Origin: Clostridiaceae bacterium Marseille-Q3526
GTDB lineage: Bacteria; Bacillota; Clostridia; Lachnospirales; Lachnospiraceae
Reading direction: 5' to 3'
Assembly: GCA_018223375.1 (NCBI GenBank)
Contig: JAGTTS010000001.1
Span: 405,001-469,000, forward strand
Length of the DNA stretch: 64,000 nt
This document shows positions 1 to 8,259 of this stretch, in pieces. Within the stretch, counting starts at the first letter, position 1; the number at the start of each line of letters is the position of its first letter. The position numbers and the translations under genes were made by a program. The notes beneath the pieces were generated by a model that searched no databases, was not told the origin of the DNA, and was given only the letters and a program-made list of their open reading frames with translations.

Positions 1-136
1 TCAAAAAGTTCTGTCCGAACTTTTTCTGGAACGCAAATCCATGCTTCTGAATCACCTGAATGGTATTCTGGGGATTGCTCAGCTTCCCTGTGCTTCTGTT
101 TTCTGTTTCTTTGACGTCAGTTTCTCTTCGCTCCAT
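1..136 (-). CDS. rsmA: 16S rRNA dimethyladenosine transferase RsmA (KsgA), N-terminal part only
   Basis: The minus strand from 136 down to the window edge reads as 45 codons beginning MERRETDVKE and reaching KHGFAFQKKFGQNFL. The LxNPxxTxxVIxKxGFxFxKKxGQNFL pattern is the hallmark N-terminus of RsmA, which dimethylates two adjacent adenines near the 3' end of 16S rRNA. A purine-rich GGAG lies about eight bases upstream of the ATG. It follows the TatD gene by 85 bases in the same direction, matching the common Firmicute order metG - tatD - (rnmV) - rsmA; rnmV is absent here. The catalytic SAM-binding part lies outside the window. Confidence 0.85.
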   Translation of the reverse strand, partial: MERRETDVKETENRSTGKLSNPQNTIQVIQKHGFAFQKKFGQNFL

Positions 137-221
137 CTGCCACTCCACTCTTCTCAGCCGGACAGCATTCCTTCCTGCTTATCCGGCTGTTTTCTGACTG
201 CTTCTATTTTCCTGCGTAATG

Positions 222-1010
222 TTACATTCTGTAGAGACGTCTTGCGTTCTTTTCTGTAGCCGCAATTACCTCTTCCGGAGACATGCCTTTAATTTCTGCC
301 ATCATCTTTGCCACATAAATCAGGTTCGCAGAAGTATTGCGTTTTCCCCGATTTGGCTCTGGAGCCATATACGGGCTGTCTGTTTCCAGAACCAGATGAT
401 CCATCGGAACATATTTTACCACTTCCCGGAGCGTCTTTGAATTATTAAAGGTTAAAACGCCGCCGACTCCCAGGAAAAATCCCATATCCAGATATTCCCT
501 TGCCATTTCTTTTCCATAAGAGAAGCAGTGAATAACTCCTCCCAGCTCTTCTGCTTTGGCCGCCTTCATGATTTCCAGCGTATCCTGAGCTGCCTCCCTG
601 CTGTGAATAACCACTGGCAGCTTTACCTCTCTGGCAAGATCCAGCTGGCGCTCAAACCACTTCTTCTGAATCTCATGGGGCGGCTCTTTATAGTAGTAGT
701 CAAGGCCAATTTCTCCCACTGCCACCATTTTAGGCTCCTTTATAATTTCTCTCAGTCTCTGGAATTTCTCCTCATTCAGTTCATCTGTCCAGCTGGGATG
801 AACACCAGCTGTACCATAGATAAACGGATAATTTCTGGTCAGCTCCAGGGTTGTCTCAGAGCTGTCCATGCTGGCTCCTATATTGACAACGGTTTCCACT
901 CCTGCAGCTGCAAGACTTTTAATTACCGCCTCTCTGTCTTCATTGAATGCCTCGTCATCGTAGTGTGCATGTGTTTCAAATATCAATTCTTTTTCCTCTT
1001 TTCTTTTCAT
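222..1010 (-). CDS. TatD family metal-dependent hydrolase (deoxyribonuclease)
   Basis: TatD enzymes are amidohydrolase-fold metal-dependent nucleases linked to DNA repair and quality control. The protein opens with FETHAHYDDEAF (metal-binding HxH), has GEIGLDYYY, VVIHSREA, GVIHCFSYG and LVLETDSPYMAPEP, which are the five ordered metal or active-site motifs of the family. Its length of about 262 residues is normal. The ATG at 1010 lacks a good ribosome site; a TTG at 986, eight bases after GAGG, is an attractive alternative and would remove eight residues. It overlaps the end of the EcsC-like gene, so the two are translationally linked, in a metG-tatD-rsmA housekeeping cluster. Confidence 0.93.
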   Translation of the reverse strand: MKRKEEKELIFETHAHYDDEAFNEDREAVIKSLAAAGVETVVNIGASMDSSETTLELTRNYPFIYGTAGVHPSWTDELNEEKFQRLREIIKEPKMVAVGEIGLDYYYKEPPHEIQKKWFERQLDLAREVKLPVVIHSREAAQDTLEIMKAAKAEELGGVIHCFSYGKEMAREYLDMGFFLGVGGVLTFNNSKTLREVVKYVPMDHLVLETDSPYMAPEPNRGKRNTSANLIYVAKMMAEIKGMSPEEVIAATEKNARRLYRM

Positions 1011-1833
1011 TTTTCATCAGTTTCAGTAAATGACGCCGTTCCATTTTCAGAGAAGCATATTTTGTGATTCTTCCCATGTAAATGCTGTCATAGACGCCTC
1101 CTATCACCCCTGCAAGGGGAATGCCTTGCAGAAATTTCAGATACAGAAGTTCTCTGGACAGGGCTTTGGACGCTCTCCGGACTGCTTCCGGAGATGGCTT
1201 CTGTCTGGCAGGTATCCCTTTTTCTGGTGTCTGAGCCTTTTCACCATCCTTTGCCGCCAGCGCGTATAATTTTCTGTTTAAGGCCGCATCACGGCTGAAA
1301 AAATCCTCTCCCTGATACAGGGAAAGTTCTATCATTTCCAGGAGAAGTTCCTGTTCTCCGGACTTCCTGTAATCAATTCCATAGGAAAGACAGAGTGTAT
1401 AAAGGCTTCGAAGCAGAGAGGCAAGAAACAGCGGGATATCCGGAAGGCCAATCCCTAAAAGTCCCAGACCTGCGCCCTGAACTCCTGCTGCCGCCGTGGC
1501 AAGCTCCGCCTGCTTTCTGGCGCTTTTAGTATGTTCTCTGATGTGCTTTCTGGTAGGCATAAGCCGTTCCTGATAGGTTCTCACCTTATGTTCTGCCTCC
1601 AGCCTTTCCTTGGAATAGGTTTTCTCTATCAGCCCTGTCCCTTCCTGAAGCGTCACCTGAAATGCTTTGCAAAACGCCTCCTCCAGCTTTGAGGACAGGC
1701 CGTCTGGAACCAGGGAAGCAAGACGCTTTTCCCAGAATGACTCCCTGGGGCTTCCATATCTTCCCAGTTTCTTTTTCTCACGTTTTAAGAATGTCTCCCA
1801 TTCTTTCTGAACCGGCGTCTTCTTGTCAAACAT
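976..1833 (-). CDS. EcsC-like protein
   Basis: This 285-residue protein has the EcsC-family core: a basic N-terminus with VQKEWETFLKRE, a central glycine/alanine-rich hydrophobic stretch GAGLGLLGIGLPDIPLFLASLLRSLYTLCLSYGID (about residues 122-156), and a C-terminal hydrophobic segment around GIPLAGVIGGVYDSIYM. EcsC was named from the Bacillus ecs ABC transporter locus; its biochemical role is not established. The gene overlaps the start of the tatD gene downstream and the stop of the small ORF upstream, so it sits in a tight minus-strand operon. Family call is good; function is unknown. Confidence 0.75.
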   Translation of the reverse strand: MFDKKTPVQKEWETFLKREKKKLGRYGSPRESFWEKRLASLVPDGLSSKLEEAFCKAFQVTLQEGTGLIEKTYSKERLEAEHKVRTYQERLMPTRKHIREHTKSARKQAELATAAAGVQGAGLGLLGIGLPDIPLFLASLLRSLYTLCLSYGIDYRKSGEQELLLEMIELSLYQGEDFFSRDAALNRKLYALAAKDGEKAQTPEKGIPARQKPSPEAVRRASKALSRELLYLKFLQGIPLAGVIGGVYDSIYMGRITKYASLKMERRHLLKLMKNEKKRGKRIDI

Positions 1834-2068
1834 CCTGTTTATCTTCTTTCTCCTGCCCTAAAGCAGGCCCCTGAGGTTCATCGGGATCCTGGGTTTCCTC
1901 CGGCGCCTGGGTCTCTAATCCCGGTCCCAGAGGCTCGTTCAGCCTGTCATCCACTGCCGGACCGGCCTCCACGCCTCCAAACATGGGCTGAAATCTGCCT
2001 GACGCCACGATTCCCGTCATGGCGATGGACACTGCCGTCATCACTGCCGCTCTCTGCCATATTTTCAT
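1826..2068 (-). CDS. small secreted or membrane-anchored protein with Pro/Glu-rich tail
   Basis: An 80-residue protein, not recognised. The N-terminus MKIWQRAAVMTAVSIAMTGIVASG is a signal peptide or single membrane anchor. The rest is acidic and rich in Pro, Glu and Gly, with near-repeats of PEETQDPDEPQGP. The ATG follows GAGGGATCTCT. It overlaps the EcsC-like start by eight bases, suggesting coupled translation. The low-complexity tail may be an extracytoplasmic linker; no catalytic motif is visible. Confidence 0.55.
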   Translation of the reverse strand: MKIWQRAAVMTAVSIAMTGIVASGRFQPMFGGVEAGPAVDDRLNEPLGPGLETQAPEETQDPDEPQGPALGQEKEDKQDV

Positions 2069-2121
2069 AGAGATCCCTCCTCTTCCCGTACTGAAGCTGA
2101 CTGGCCGGTATCATATCTATA

Positions 2122-2226
2122 TATTATACCATGCCCACTAAGCTCGACAAGACCTTGCTAAGTGGGACAGGTATATATTCTCACTAAACTCGTGAAAGAC
2201 CTCGTCAAGTGTTCATATTATACCAT
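2122..2226. repeat. dispersed repeat A, copy 1
   Basis: A roughly 105 bp element bounded at both ends by TATTATACCAT. It contains two stem-loops: CCCACTAAGC pairing with GCTTAGTGGG-type sequence, then a CACTaAACTCG / CTCGTcAAGTG stem. A second copy with about 90% identity by eye lies at 34251-34354 in the same orientation. It is fused at its right border to repeat B. Confidence 0.85.
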
Positions 2227-2362
2227 ATCTGCAGGAAAACAAGCGGCTGCAAAGCAGACATTTGTTTTCACCTGATATGGTAACGACAAAATGTTTCAGC
2301 TGCCGGAGGCAGCGTCAGATGTGCGCAGCACAGCTGTATTTTGGAGTTATTATACCATATCT
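2215..2362. repeat. dispersed repeat B, copy 1
   Basis: An element of about 140 bp, again bounded by TATTATACCAT, sharing its left border with repeat A. Internally it carries three short palindromic segments (for example GCTGCCGGAGGCAGC). The reverse complement recurs at 63461-63603 with only a few mismatches. Short ORFs inside both copies give similar peptides (FSPDMVTTKC...), which is a property of the repeat rather than evidence for a protein. Confidence 0.88.
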
Positions 2363-2371
2363 GCCCCGCAG

Positions 2372-2408
2372 AAAAAAGGGACGCTGCAAAAGTTCCGCAG
2401 CATCCCTT
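2372..2408 (-). terminator. intrinsic terminator of metG
   Basis: Stem AAGGGA-GCTGC pairs with GCAGC-TCCCTT around a short loop, followed on the minus strand by a run of six T. It lies 17 bases past the metG stop codon. Confidence 0.8.
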
Positions 2409-2424
2409 CTGTTTCATTTTTCAT

Positions 2425-4401
2425 TTAGCCGATCTCAGCACCTGCCGGAACGTCCTTCTCCGGCTGCATAAGGACTACGTTGCCCTCCGCGTCCTCTGCG
2501 CAGAGGATCATGCCCTCTGAAATCATTCCTGCCAGCTTGGCGGGCTTTAAGTTAGTCACAACCATGACCTTCTTTCCCACCATCTCCTCCGGTGTGTACC
2601 AGGCCTTGATTCCGCTTAAAATCTGGCGCACCTGGCTTCCGATCTTCACCTGGGAGCAGAGCAGCTTTTTAGACTTCTTAACTTCCTCACAGGAGATAAT
2701 CTCTCCCACCTGGAACTGCAGCTTGGCAAAATCGTCGTAGGTGATCTCCGGCTTCGCCTCAATGTCGATCCCCGGCTCCTCCGGCTTTTCCTCAGCCTCT
2801 CCTGCTGCTGCCGCCTCGGCCTTCTTCATCTCCTCCACCTTCTCAAGGACTTCCTTGATATCCATACGGGCAAAGAGGATCTCCGGCTTGTCTGTCACCT
2901 TATTTCCAGACGGATACAGACCGAATTCTGTCATCTGATCCAGGCTTCTCTTCTCTGTATTTAACTGCTTTAAGATCTTCTCAGAGGTCTCAGGCATGAA
3001 GGCGGAAAGAAGAGACGCGCCGATCGTGATAGCCTCTGTCAGGTTGTATAAAACCTCGGACAGACGGGCCTTCTTCTCCTCATCCTTAGCCAGAGTCCAC
3101 GGAGTCGTCTCGTCGATGTACTTATTGCTTCTTCTGAAAATGCCGAAAATTTCTGTAATGGCGTCAGCTACGCGGAGCTTCTCCATCTTGGCGTCAGCCT
3201 TCTTCACTGCTTCCAGAACTACTGCCTTTAAGTCTGCGTCCACATCCTCTGCCGCGCCTGTTTTCTCTACCACGCCGCCGAAGTATTTATTGGTCATGGA
3301 AACGGTACGGTTTACCAGATTTCCAAGAATGTTCGCTAAATCGGAGTTCATGCGCTCTACCATTAACTCCCATGTGATTACGCCGTCATTGTCAAAGGGC
3401 ATTTCGTGGAGCACAAAGTAGCGGACTGCGTCCACGCCGAAAAAGTCTACCAGCGTATCAGCATAGAGCACGTTTCCTTTGGATTTGCTCATCTTGCCGT
3501 CTCCCTGCAGCAGCCACGGATGGCCGAATACCTGCTTCGGAAGCGGAAGATCCAGGGCCATCAGGAAAATCGGCCAGTAAATAGTATGGAAACGGATAAT
3601 GTCCTTTCCGATCAGGTGTAAATCTGCCGGCCAGTACTTGTCAAACAGCTCTCCGTTCTGACCGTCGCAGTCGTAGCCCAGTCCTGTAATATAGTTGGTC
3701 AGGGCGTCCAGCCATACGTAGGTCACGTGCTTCGGATCAAAAGAAACTGGGATTCCCCACTTGAAGGACGTTCTGGATACGCACAGATCCTGAAGTCCTG
3801 GAAGCAGGAAGTTGTTCATCATCTCATTTTTTCTGGAAACCGGCTGGATAAACTCCGGATGCTCGTTGATATAGTCAATGAGTCTCTGAGCGTACTTGCT
3901 CATACGGAAGAAGTATGCCTCCTCCTTGGCCGGCTGAACCGGGCGGCCGCAGTCAGGACATTTGCCGTCTACCAGCTGGGACTCTGTAAAGAAGGACTCG
4001 CAGGGAGTGCAGTACATTCCCTCGTAATGGCCCTTGTAGATATCTCCCTGGTCGTAGAGCTTCTTGAAAATCTTCTGGACCTGAGCCTCGTGGTCTGCGT
4101 CTGTGGTGCGGATAAACTTATCATAGGAAGTATTCATTAAATCCCAGATTGTCTTGATCTCGCCGGCTACCTTGTCCACGAACTCCTTCGGAGTCACACC
4201 GGCCTCCTCTGCCTTTAACTCGATCTTCTGGCCGTGCTCGTCGGTTCCTGTCTGGAAACGCACGTCGTAACCCTGCTCCCTCTTATATCTTGCAATGCTG
4301 TCTGCCAGCACAATCTCATAGGTATTGCCGATATGCGGCTTGCCTGATGTGTAGGCGATAGCCGTGGTAATATAATACGGCTTTTTACAATTCTGACACA
4401 T
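2425..4401 (-). CDS. metG: methionine--tRNA ligase (type with C-terminal tRNA-binding domain)
   Basis: Charges tRNA-Met with methionine in the cytoplasm. The class I signatures are present: the HIGH-equivalent HIGN in SGKPHIGNTYEIV, KMSKS in GDGKMSKSKGN, and the zinc-knuckle region CTPCESFF...CPDCGRP. The C-terminal 110 residues (DDFAKLQFQVGEII...) form the EMAPII/CsaA-like tRNA-binding domain that also dimerises the enzyme. The reading frame is open to a TTG at 4419, but AAGGAGG lies eight bases before the ATG at 4401 and inside the longer version, so I start at 4401 (MCQNCKKPYY), giving 658 residues. No T-box leader is evident upstream. Confidence 0.97.
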   Translation of the reverse strand: MCQNCKKPYYITTAIAYTSGKPHIGNTYEIVLADSIARYKREQGYDVRFQTGTDEHGQKIELKAEEAGVTPKEFVDKVAGEIKTIWDLMNTSYDKFIRTTDADHEAQVQKIFKKLYDQGDIYKGHYEGMYCTPCESFFTESQLVDGKCPDCGRPVQPAKEEAYFFRMSKYAQRLIDYINEHPEFIQPVSRKNEMMNNFLLPGLQDLCVSRTSFKWGIPVSFDPKHVTYVWLDALTNYITGLGYDCDGQNGELFDKYWPADLHLIGKDIIRFHTIYWPIFLMALDLPLPKQVFGHPWLLQGDGKMSKSKGNVLYADTLVDFFGVDAVRYFVLHEMPFDNDGVITWELMVERMNSDLANILGNLVNRTVSMTNKYFGGVVEKTGAAEDVDADLKAVVLEAVKKADAKMEKLRVADAITEIFGIFRRSNKYIDETTPWTLAKDEEKKARLSEVLYNLTEAITIGASLLSAFMPETSEKILKQLNTEKRSLDQMTEFGLYPSGNKVTDKPEILFARMDIKEVLEKVEEMKKAEAAAAGEAEEKPEEPGIDIEAKPEITYDDFAKLQFQVGEIISCEEVKKSKKLLCSQVKIGSQVRQILSGIKAWYTPEEMVGKKVMVVTNLKPAKLAGMISEGMILCAEDAEGNVVLMQPEKDVPAGAEIG

Positions 4402-4419
4402 GTATTTATCCTCCTTCAA

Positions 4420-4754
4420 TTTATAGCAAACGGTCTTTTTCCCCTTTTTACCAATAGTTTAAGTCTAGCGGCTTGCAGGGGTTTTGTCAAGGAAAGGTTA
4501 TGGAGGAAACAGGGCTGGCTGAGAATGCATTATCATTAAATATGAGCCGCAATACAAATAAATATAGCAAAATCTACAGTTTTTGTGACTGGCTGTGTTT
4601 TCTGTTCGGTTCGTGCATCTGTGATCCGCCATTCGCGAAAACTCGCCTTACGGCTCAAACACTTCGCTCGGTGGCGGAAATTAGCACGAACCTCTCTTCG
4701 AAAGCCTCGCCATTATCACTAAAACTGTAGATTTTATCTGCTCATAAATTTCTT
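4420..4754. other. intergenic stretch between metG and the TRAP operon
   Basis: No convincing gene. It holds the metG ribosome site, an AT-rich segment, and the long hairpin repeat at 4569-4735, which occupies half of the gap and lies directly past the last TRAP gene. Confidence 0.6.
4569..4735. repeat. long hairpin repeat, copy 1 (nested form)
   Basis: Outer arms AAAATCTACAGTTTT and AAAACTGTAGATTTT are complementary, extended by GTGA/TCAC. Inside are a second stem GTTCGTGC/GCACGAAC and a third TCCGCCA/TGGCGGA. The inner block GTGACtGGCTGtGTTTTCTG and CGAAAGCCTCGC recurs in the hairpin at 16763-16846, whose outer arms have a different sequence. It may act as terminator of the TRAP operon, but lacks a clean T run. 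Confidence 0.75.
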
Positions 4755-6023
4755 TTATCCCAAAAGTTCTGGAAGGAAGGTAACCGTTTGAGGAATGTAA
4801 GTAATAATCATCAGTACAACTAGCAGTACCCCCAGCATAGGAACCAGATCTCGCATCTGATCCTTCAGACTGACTTTGGCAATGGAGCCAGAAACAAATA
4901 GGCAGACACCCAGCGGAGGCGTACACATTCCAATCGTCAGATTAACAGCCATTACAAGACCAAAATGAATCAAATCAATTCCCATAGCCTGTACTAACGG
5001 CAGAAACAGAGGGGTAAAAATAACCAATGCGCTTGTTGTATCAATAAATGTTCCTGCAATTAACAGAATAATATTAATAATTAGCAGGAGAAGCACACTG
5101 CTGTGAATCGACTCTGACAGCAGAGCGCTCACAGTCTGCGGAACCTGGGCTACTGTAATCACCCATGTAAATAAGCTTGCACAAGCCACAACCACCAAAA
5201 CCTGTCCTGTAGATTTTGCACAGTCTACCAGAAGAGAAAACATATTTTTCCATTTTAATTCTTTATACACAAAACCACCAATAATAATCGCATAAGCGCA
5301 GGCGATTGCTCCAGACTCTGTAGCAGTAAAAATGCCGGATAGAATACCGCCAATAATAATAATCGGCATAATTAAGGCAAGAAGCGCATCTTTTCCTGTT
5401 TTCAAAATTTCCTCGCGGCTGGCTTTTTTCTCTCTTCCCACATAACGGCGTTTTTTTCCAACCATATAACTGTAAAGCATCAGCCCTGCGCCCATAATGA
5501 TTCCTGGAATAAAGCCTCCTATAAACAGCTTTCCCACACTCACGTTAGCCATCGTACCATAGAGCAAAAGCGGAATGCTAGGAGGAATAATAGGTCCGAT
5601 AGAACCTCCGCAGGCAATCAGTGGAGCTGAAAAGGTATCCTCATAATTCTTTTCTCTCATAATCGGAATCATAATTCCTCCGATAGCAGCGGTAGCTGCA
5701 ATGGCCGAACCAGTAATCGCCGCAAAAAACATACATGCCAGAATACTTACCAAAGCAAGGCCACTGGGAAAATGTCCGATCAAGGCGTCCGCAAAGCTGA
5801 CAATTCTGTTTGAAATTCCGCCCTGTACCATCAAACCTCCTGCCAAAATAAACAAAGGAATAGCAATCAAAGCTGTGCTGTCAGCTCCAGTAAACAATCT
5901 CTGAATCACCACAATCATAGGGGTTGCACCTTGAGCCATTCCAAACACTGACACCAGTCCCAGAGAAAAGCAAATCGGAATTCCAATTAAAAACAGTATA
6001 AATAGCAAGACAATATAGATCAT
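4755..6023 (-). CDS. dctM: TRAP transporter large permease (DctM family)
   Basis: The 422-residue protein has about 12 hydrophobic segments and the DctM signatures IPLFILAGGLMVQGGI, SGSAIAATAAIGGIMIPIM and IGPIIPPSIPLLLYG. DctM is the ion-coupled subunit that moves carboxylate-type substrates delivered by the binding protein across the cytoplasmic membrane. It overlaps dctQ by four bases (ATGA type), the usual coupling. Length is normal for the family. The bound substrate cannot be read from the sequence. Confidence 0.95.
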   Translation of the reverse strand: MIYIVLLFILFLIGIPICFSLGLVSVFGMAQGATPMIVVIQRLFTGADSTALIAIPLFILAGGLMVQGGISNRIVSFADALIGHFPSGLALVSILACMFFAAITGSAIAATAAIGGIMIPIMREKNYEDTFSAPLIACGGSIGPIIPPSIPLLLYGTMANVSVGKLFIGGFIPGIIMGAGLMLYSYMVGKKRRYVGREKKASREEILKTGKDALLALIMPIIIIGGILSGIFTATESGAIACAYAIIIGGFVYKELKWKNMFSLLVDCAKSTGQVLVVVACASLFTWVITVAQVPQTVSALLSESIHSSVLLLLIINIILLIAGTFIDTTSALVIFTPLFLPLVQAMGIDLIHFGLVMAVNLTIGMCTPPLGVCLFVSGSIAKVSLKDQMRDLVPMLGVLLVVLMIITYIPQTVTFLPELLG

Positions 6024-6493
6024 ACTTTTCCCTCCCCATTATTTCTGATCTGCCGTATCAGTATTTTAACCATGTAGTAAAGCATTGCCGCCCCTGCACT
6101 TGGGATACTCGCATAATAAACAGTCATAGGAAGAGGCAGATAGGATGTGGTCTGTGTCCATCCAAAAATGCAGAACTGAATTCCAAAGTAAATCAAAAAA
6201 ATGAAAAAAACGCACAAAATCAGATTAATCAAAATTTCTGTCCACCTGCGTATCCCTGCTGGAAGAGCTGTAAGAACCACATCTACGTTTAAATGCTCCT
6301 TCTCTCTGACGCACCAGGCAGCTCCCCAAAACACCAAATAAGTAAACGCCAATCTCAAAATATCGGTGCTCCAGGGAAGAGGTGACTTCAGAACAAATCG
6401 ACACAAAACCTGTAAAAATGTAATTGCAAATACCAGCAGAGCGCTCACTCCCATAATCATTCTGGCAAGTCCGTCTACCAATTTATCAATCAT
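6020..6493 (-). CDS. dctQ: TRAP transporter small permease (DctQ family)
   Basis: A small four-helix membrane protein of about 157 residues: LARMIMGVSALLVFAITFLQVLCRF, then TYLVFWGAAWCVREKEHLNVDVV (the typical R-E-K-x-H-L-x-V-D signature), then two further helices. It forms the membrane complex with DctM. The frame is open to 6517, but the ATG at 6493 (MIDKLVDGL) preceded by GGGGGAAAAGGGAC is the better start. It overlaps the tail of the broken dctP by a few bases. Confidence 0.9.
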   Translation of the reverse strand: MIDKLVDGLARMIMGVSALLVFAITFLQVLCRFVLKSPLPWSTDILRLAFTYLVFWGAAWCVREKEHLNVDVVLTALPAGIRRWTEILINLILCVFFIFLIYFGIQFCIFGWTQTTSYLPLPMTVYYASIPSAGAAMLYYMVKILIRQIRNNGEGKV

Positions 6494-7539
6494 GTCCCTT
6501 TTCCCCCTTTTCACCATGTTCTGCTTCGTACTGTGCCACAGCTGCTTTTACTCCTTCTGTAAGTTCTGGTGAAACCAGATCTGTCACAGCAGAATCCTGA
6601 TAAAGTGTCTCTGTCGCTTTCCTAAAGGATTCCAAATCTGGTTCGCGGCATACATCTACACCTTTATCCTCAATCGCTTTAAGCATTTCCTCTTCCATGT
6701 CTGTAACCATCTGTCTCTGGGTATCTCTGGCATAAACGGACGCTTCATCTATCCACGCTCTCTTCATCTGTCAGACGGTTATAAAAATCTAAATTCATGA
6801 TCATGCTTTCTGGCGCATAGGTATGTCCATCCAGACACATATATTTCTGAACCTCGTCAAAAGCAGACGATGAAATAGAGGCAATTGGATTTTCCTGTCC
6901 ATCTACAGTTCCCTGCTGCAGCGCTGTATAAAGTTCGTTAAATGAAATCGGAGTAGCAATAAAATTTAAGTGTTCTGCCAGAGCAAACCAGATTGGAGAC
7001 TCCTGCACGCGTATAGATAAACCTTTCATATCCTCTGCTTTTGTAATCTCCTTCACATTATTTGTGAAATGACGGAAACCAAGCTCACAAAAGGCAAGAT
7101 GTTTAAAGCCCTGTTCTTCAAATTCCGGTTTTAATGTTTCCTGCAAATATCCATCCAGTACAGAATAAGCTTCTTCCTTGTCCGCAAACAGATAGGGAAT
7201 CGCAAGAACCTGTGTTTCCGGCACAAAGCTTGGAAGAGCTCCGTCTGTGGTAACGACAGCCATTTCTATTGATCCAATCTTGACTCCCTCTGCCATCTCC
7301 CTTTCTCCGCCTAGCTGTGCATTGGGATAAACAGTAATCTCAAATCTATTCCCGGCCAATTCCTCCAGCTTTTCTTTAAAAACAGAAGCCGCTAGAGTTG
7401 ACTGATGAGATTCATTTCCCACTGTAGCAATTTTAAGCTTAATTTTGTCTCCAGAACTGTCTGAATTTGTACAGCCAGAAAGAAACATGATCATAGCTGC
7501 CGCTGCTAAGCACAAAACCCCTGCCCTTCCTTTTTTCAT
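6486..7539 (-). pseudogene. dctP: TRAP transporter substrate-binding protein DctP, frameshifted
   Basis: The N-terminal reading frame (7539 to 6745, 264 residues) has a lipoprotein signal (MIMFLSGC) and the DctP fold: KLKIATVGNESHQST, YPNAQLGGEREMAEGV, GLSIRVQESPIWF, TPISFNELYTALQQGTVDGQENP. It ends at FYNRLTDEESVDR-stop. The missing C-terminus, RAWIDEASVYARDTQRQMVTDMEEEML..., continues in the next frame to 6486. The two halves join exactly at a GA-dinucleotide tract near 6768-6774; adding one GA restores LTDEERAWIDEA and a normal length of about 350 residues. Either a real slippage mutation, a phase-variable tract, or a base-calling error. As read, the transporter lacks a complete binding protein. 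Confidence 0.85.
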
Positions 7540-8231
7540 TACCTTTCCTCCTCACTCACAGCTTCTGCATTATAATCTGCGGACAGCTTACGCCCCAATA
7601 TCTTGTCCTCCATCTCATATCTAAAATTGCTGCCAAAACAGAAACCATTTTTTACAGGAACTGTCCCTGAAAAAATCACACAATTATCAATTGCTCCGAT
7701 TCTCCCGTTCATCTCATTCAAGATCGTTTCTACTGGAAGGATATCCTTTAATGTTCCCTCTTGATACAAAACTTCTTTATTCTCTATGGTCTGCCAGGAA
7801 CGAAGCTTAATCTCATCCCAATGATCCTTTATTTCCTCATAGTCCCATATCCTGCTGCAAATGGGTTTTGCACAGATCTGCTTTGCTTTAGGAACACTTA
7901 CAGCCTCCAGCTCACGATCTGTATGATCGCTTCCTACGCCAATATAAATTTTACCGTGAGACAAGATAATCACATACTCTACCTCTCCGCAGGTTTTATT
8001 TCCTACAAAAGCCAAATTTCTCTCCTGTGTCAGAACGTAATTTCCGCACTGAAAAATTGTTGGAATTTTTTTAGGAGCCGGAACCCCCAATTCCTGTTCC
8101 AATTCTTTAATATGCTCCATTGTCTTTTCCATATTTCTTCCTGCATAGCCGATGGCGAATACTCTTTCATACTGTAAATCTAATACCCTCTCTCCTGCTT
8201 TGCCCTCCACCATAAATTTCATTTGACTCAT
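7539..8231 (-). CDS. DUF2848 family protein
   Basis: A 230-residue protein matching my memory of DUF2848: VFAIGYAGRNMEKTMEHIKELEQELGVPAPKKIPTIF, then GEVEYVIILSHGKIYIGVGSDHTDRELEA, and a C-terminal NCVIFSGTVPVKNGFCFGSNFRYEM. The fold is thought to resemble fumarylacetoacetate hydrolase, with GSDHTDRE as a conserved polar motif; no reaction is established. It is the first gene before dctP, overlapping it by one base, in an operon with a TRAP carboxylate importer and an amidase, so a role in breaking down the imported compound is likely but inferred. Confidence 0.75.
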   Translation of the reverse strand: MSQMKFMVEGKAGERVLDLQYERVFAIGYAGRNMEKTMEHIKELEQELGVPAPKKIPTIFQCGNYVLTQERNLAFVGNKTCGEVEYVIILSHGKIYIGVGSDHTDRELEAVSVPKAKQICAKPICSRIWDYEEIKDHWDEIKLRSWQTIENKEVLYQEGTLKDILPVETILNEMNGRIGAIDNCVIFSGTVPVKNGFCFGSNFRYEMEDKILGRKLSADYNAEAVSEEER

Positions 8232-8259
8232 CCTTCTCCCTCTCCTCTTTTCTTATTTT

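Noticed and set aside
5..27. Perfect hairpin AAAAAGTTC/GAACTTTTT at the left edge, terminator-like
   Set aside because: It lies inside the RsmA coding sequence (KKFGQNFL codons), so it is explained by conserved protein sequence.
4420..4500. Possible T-box or SAM riboswitch upstream of metG
   Set aside because: No T-box TGG-containing bulge motif or SAM aptamer pattern could be read; only the ribosome site is clear.
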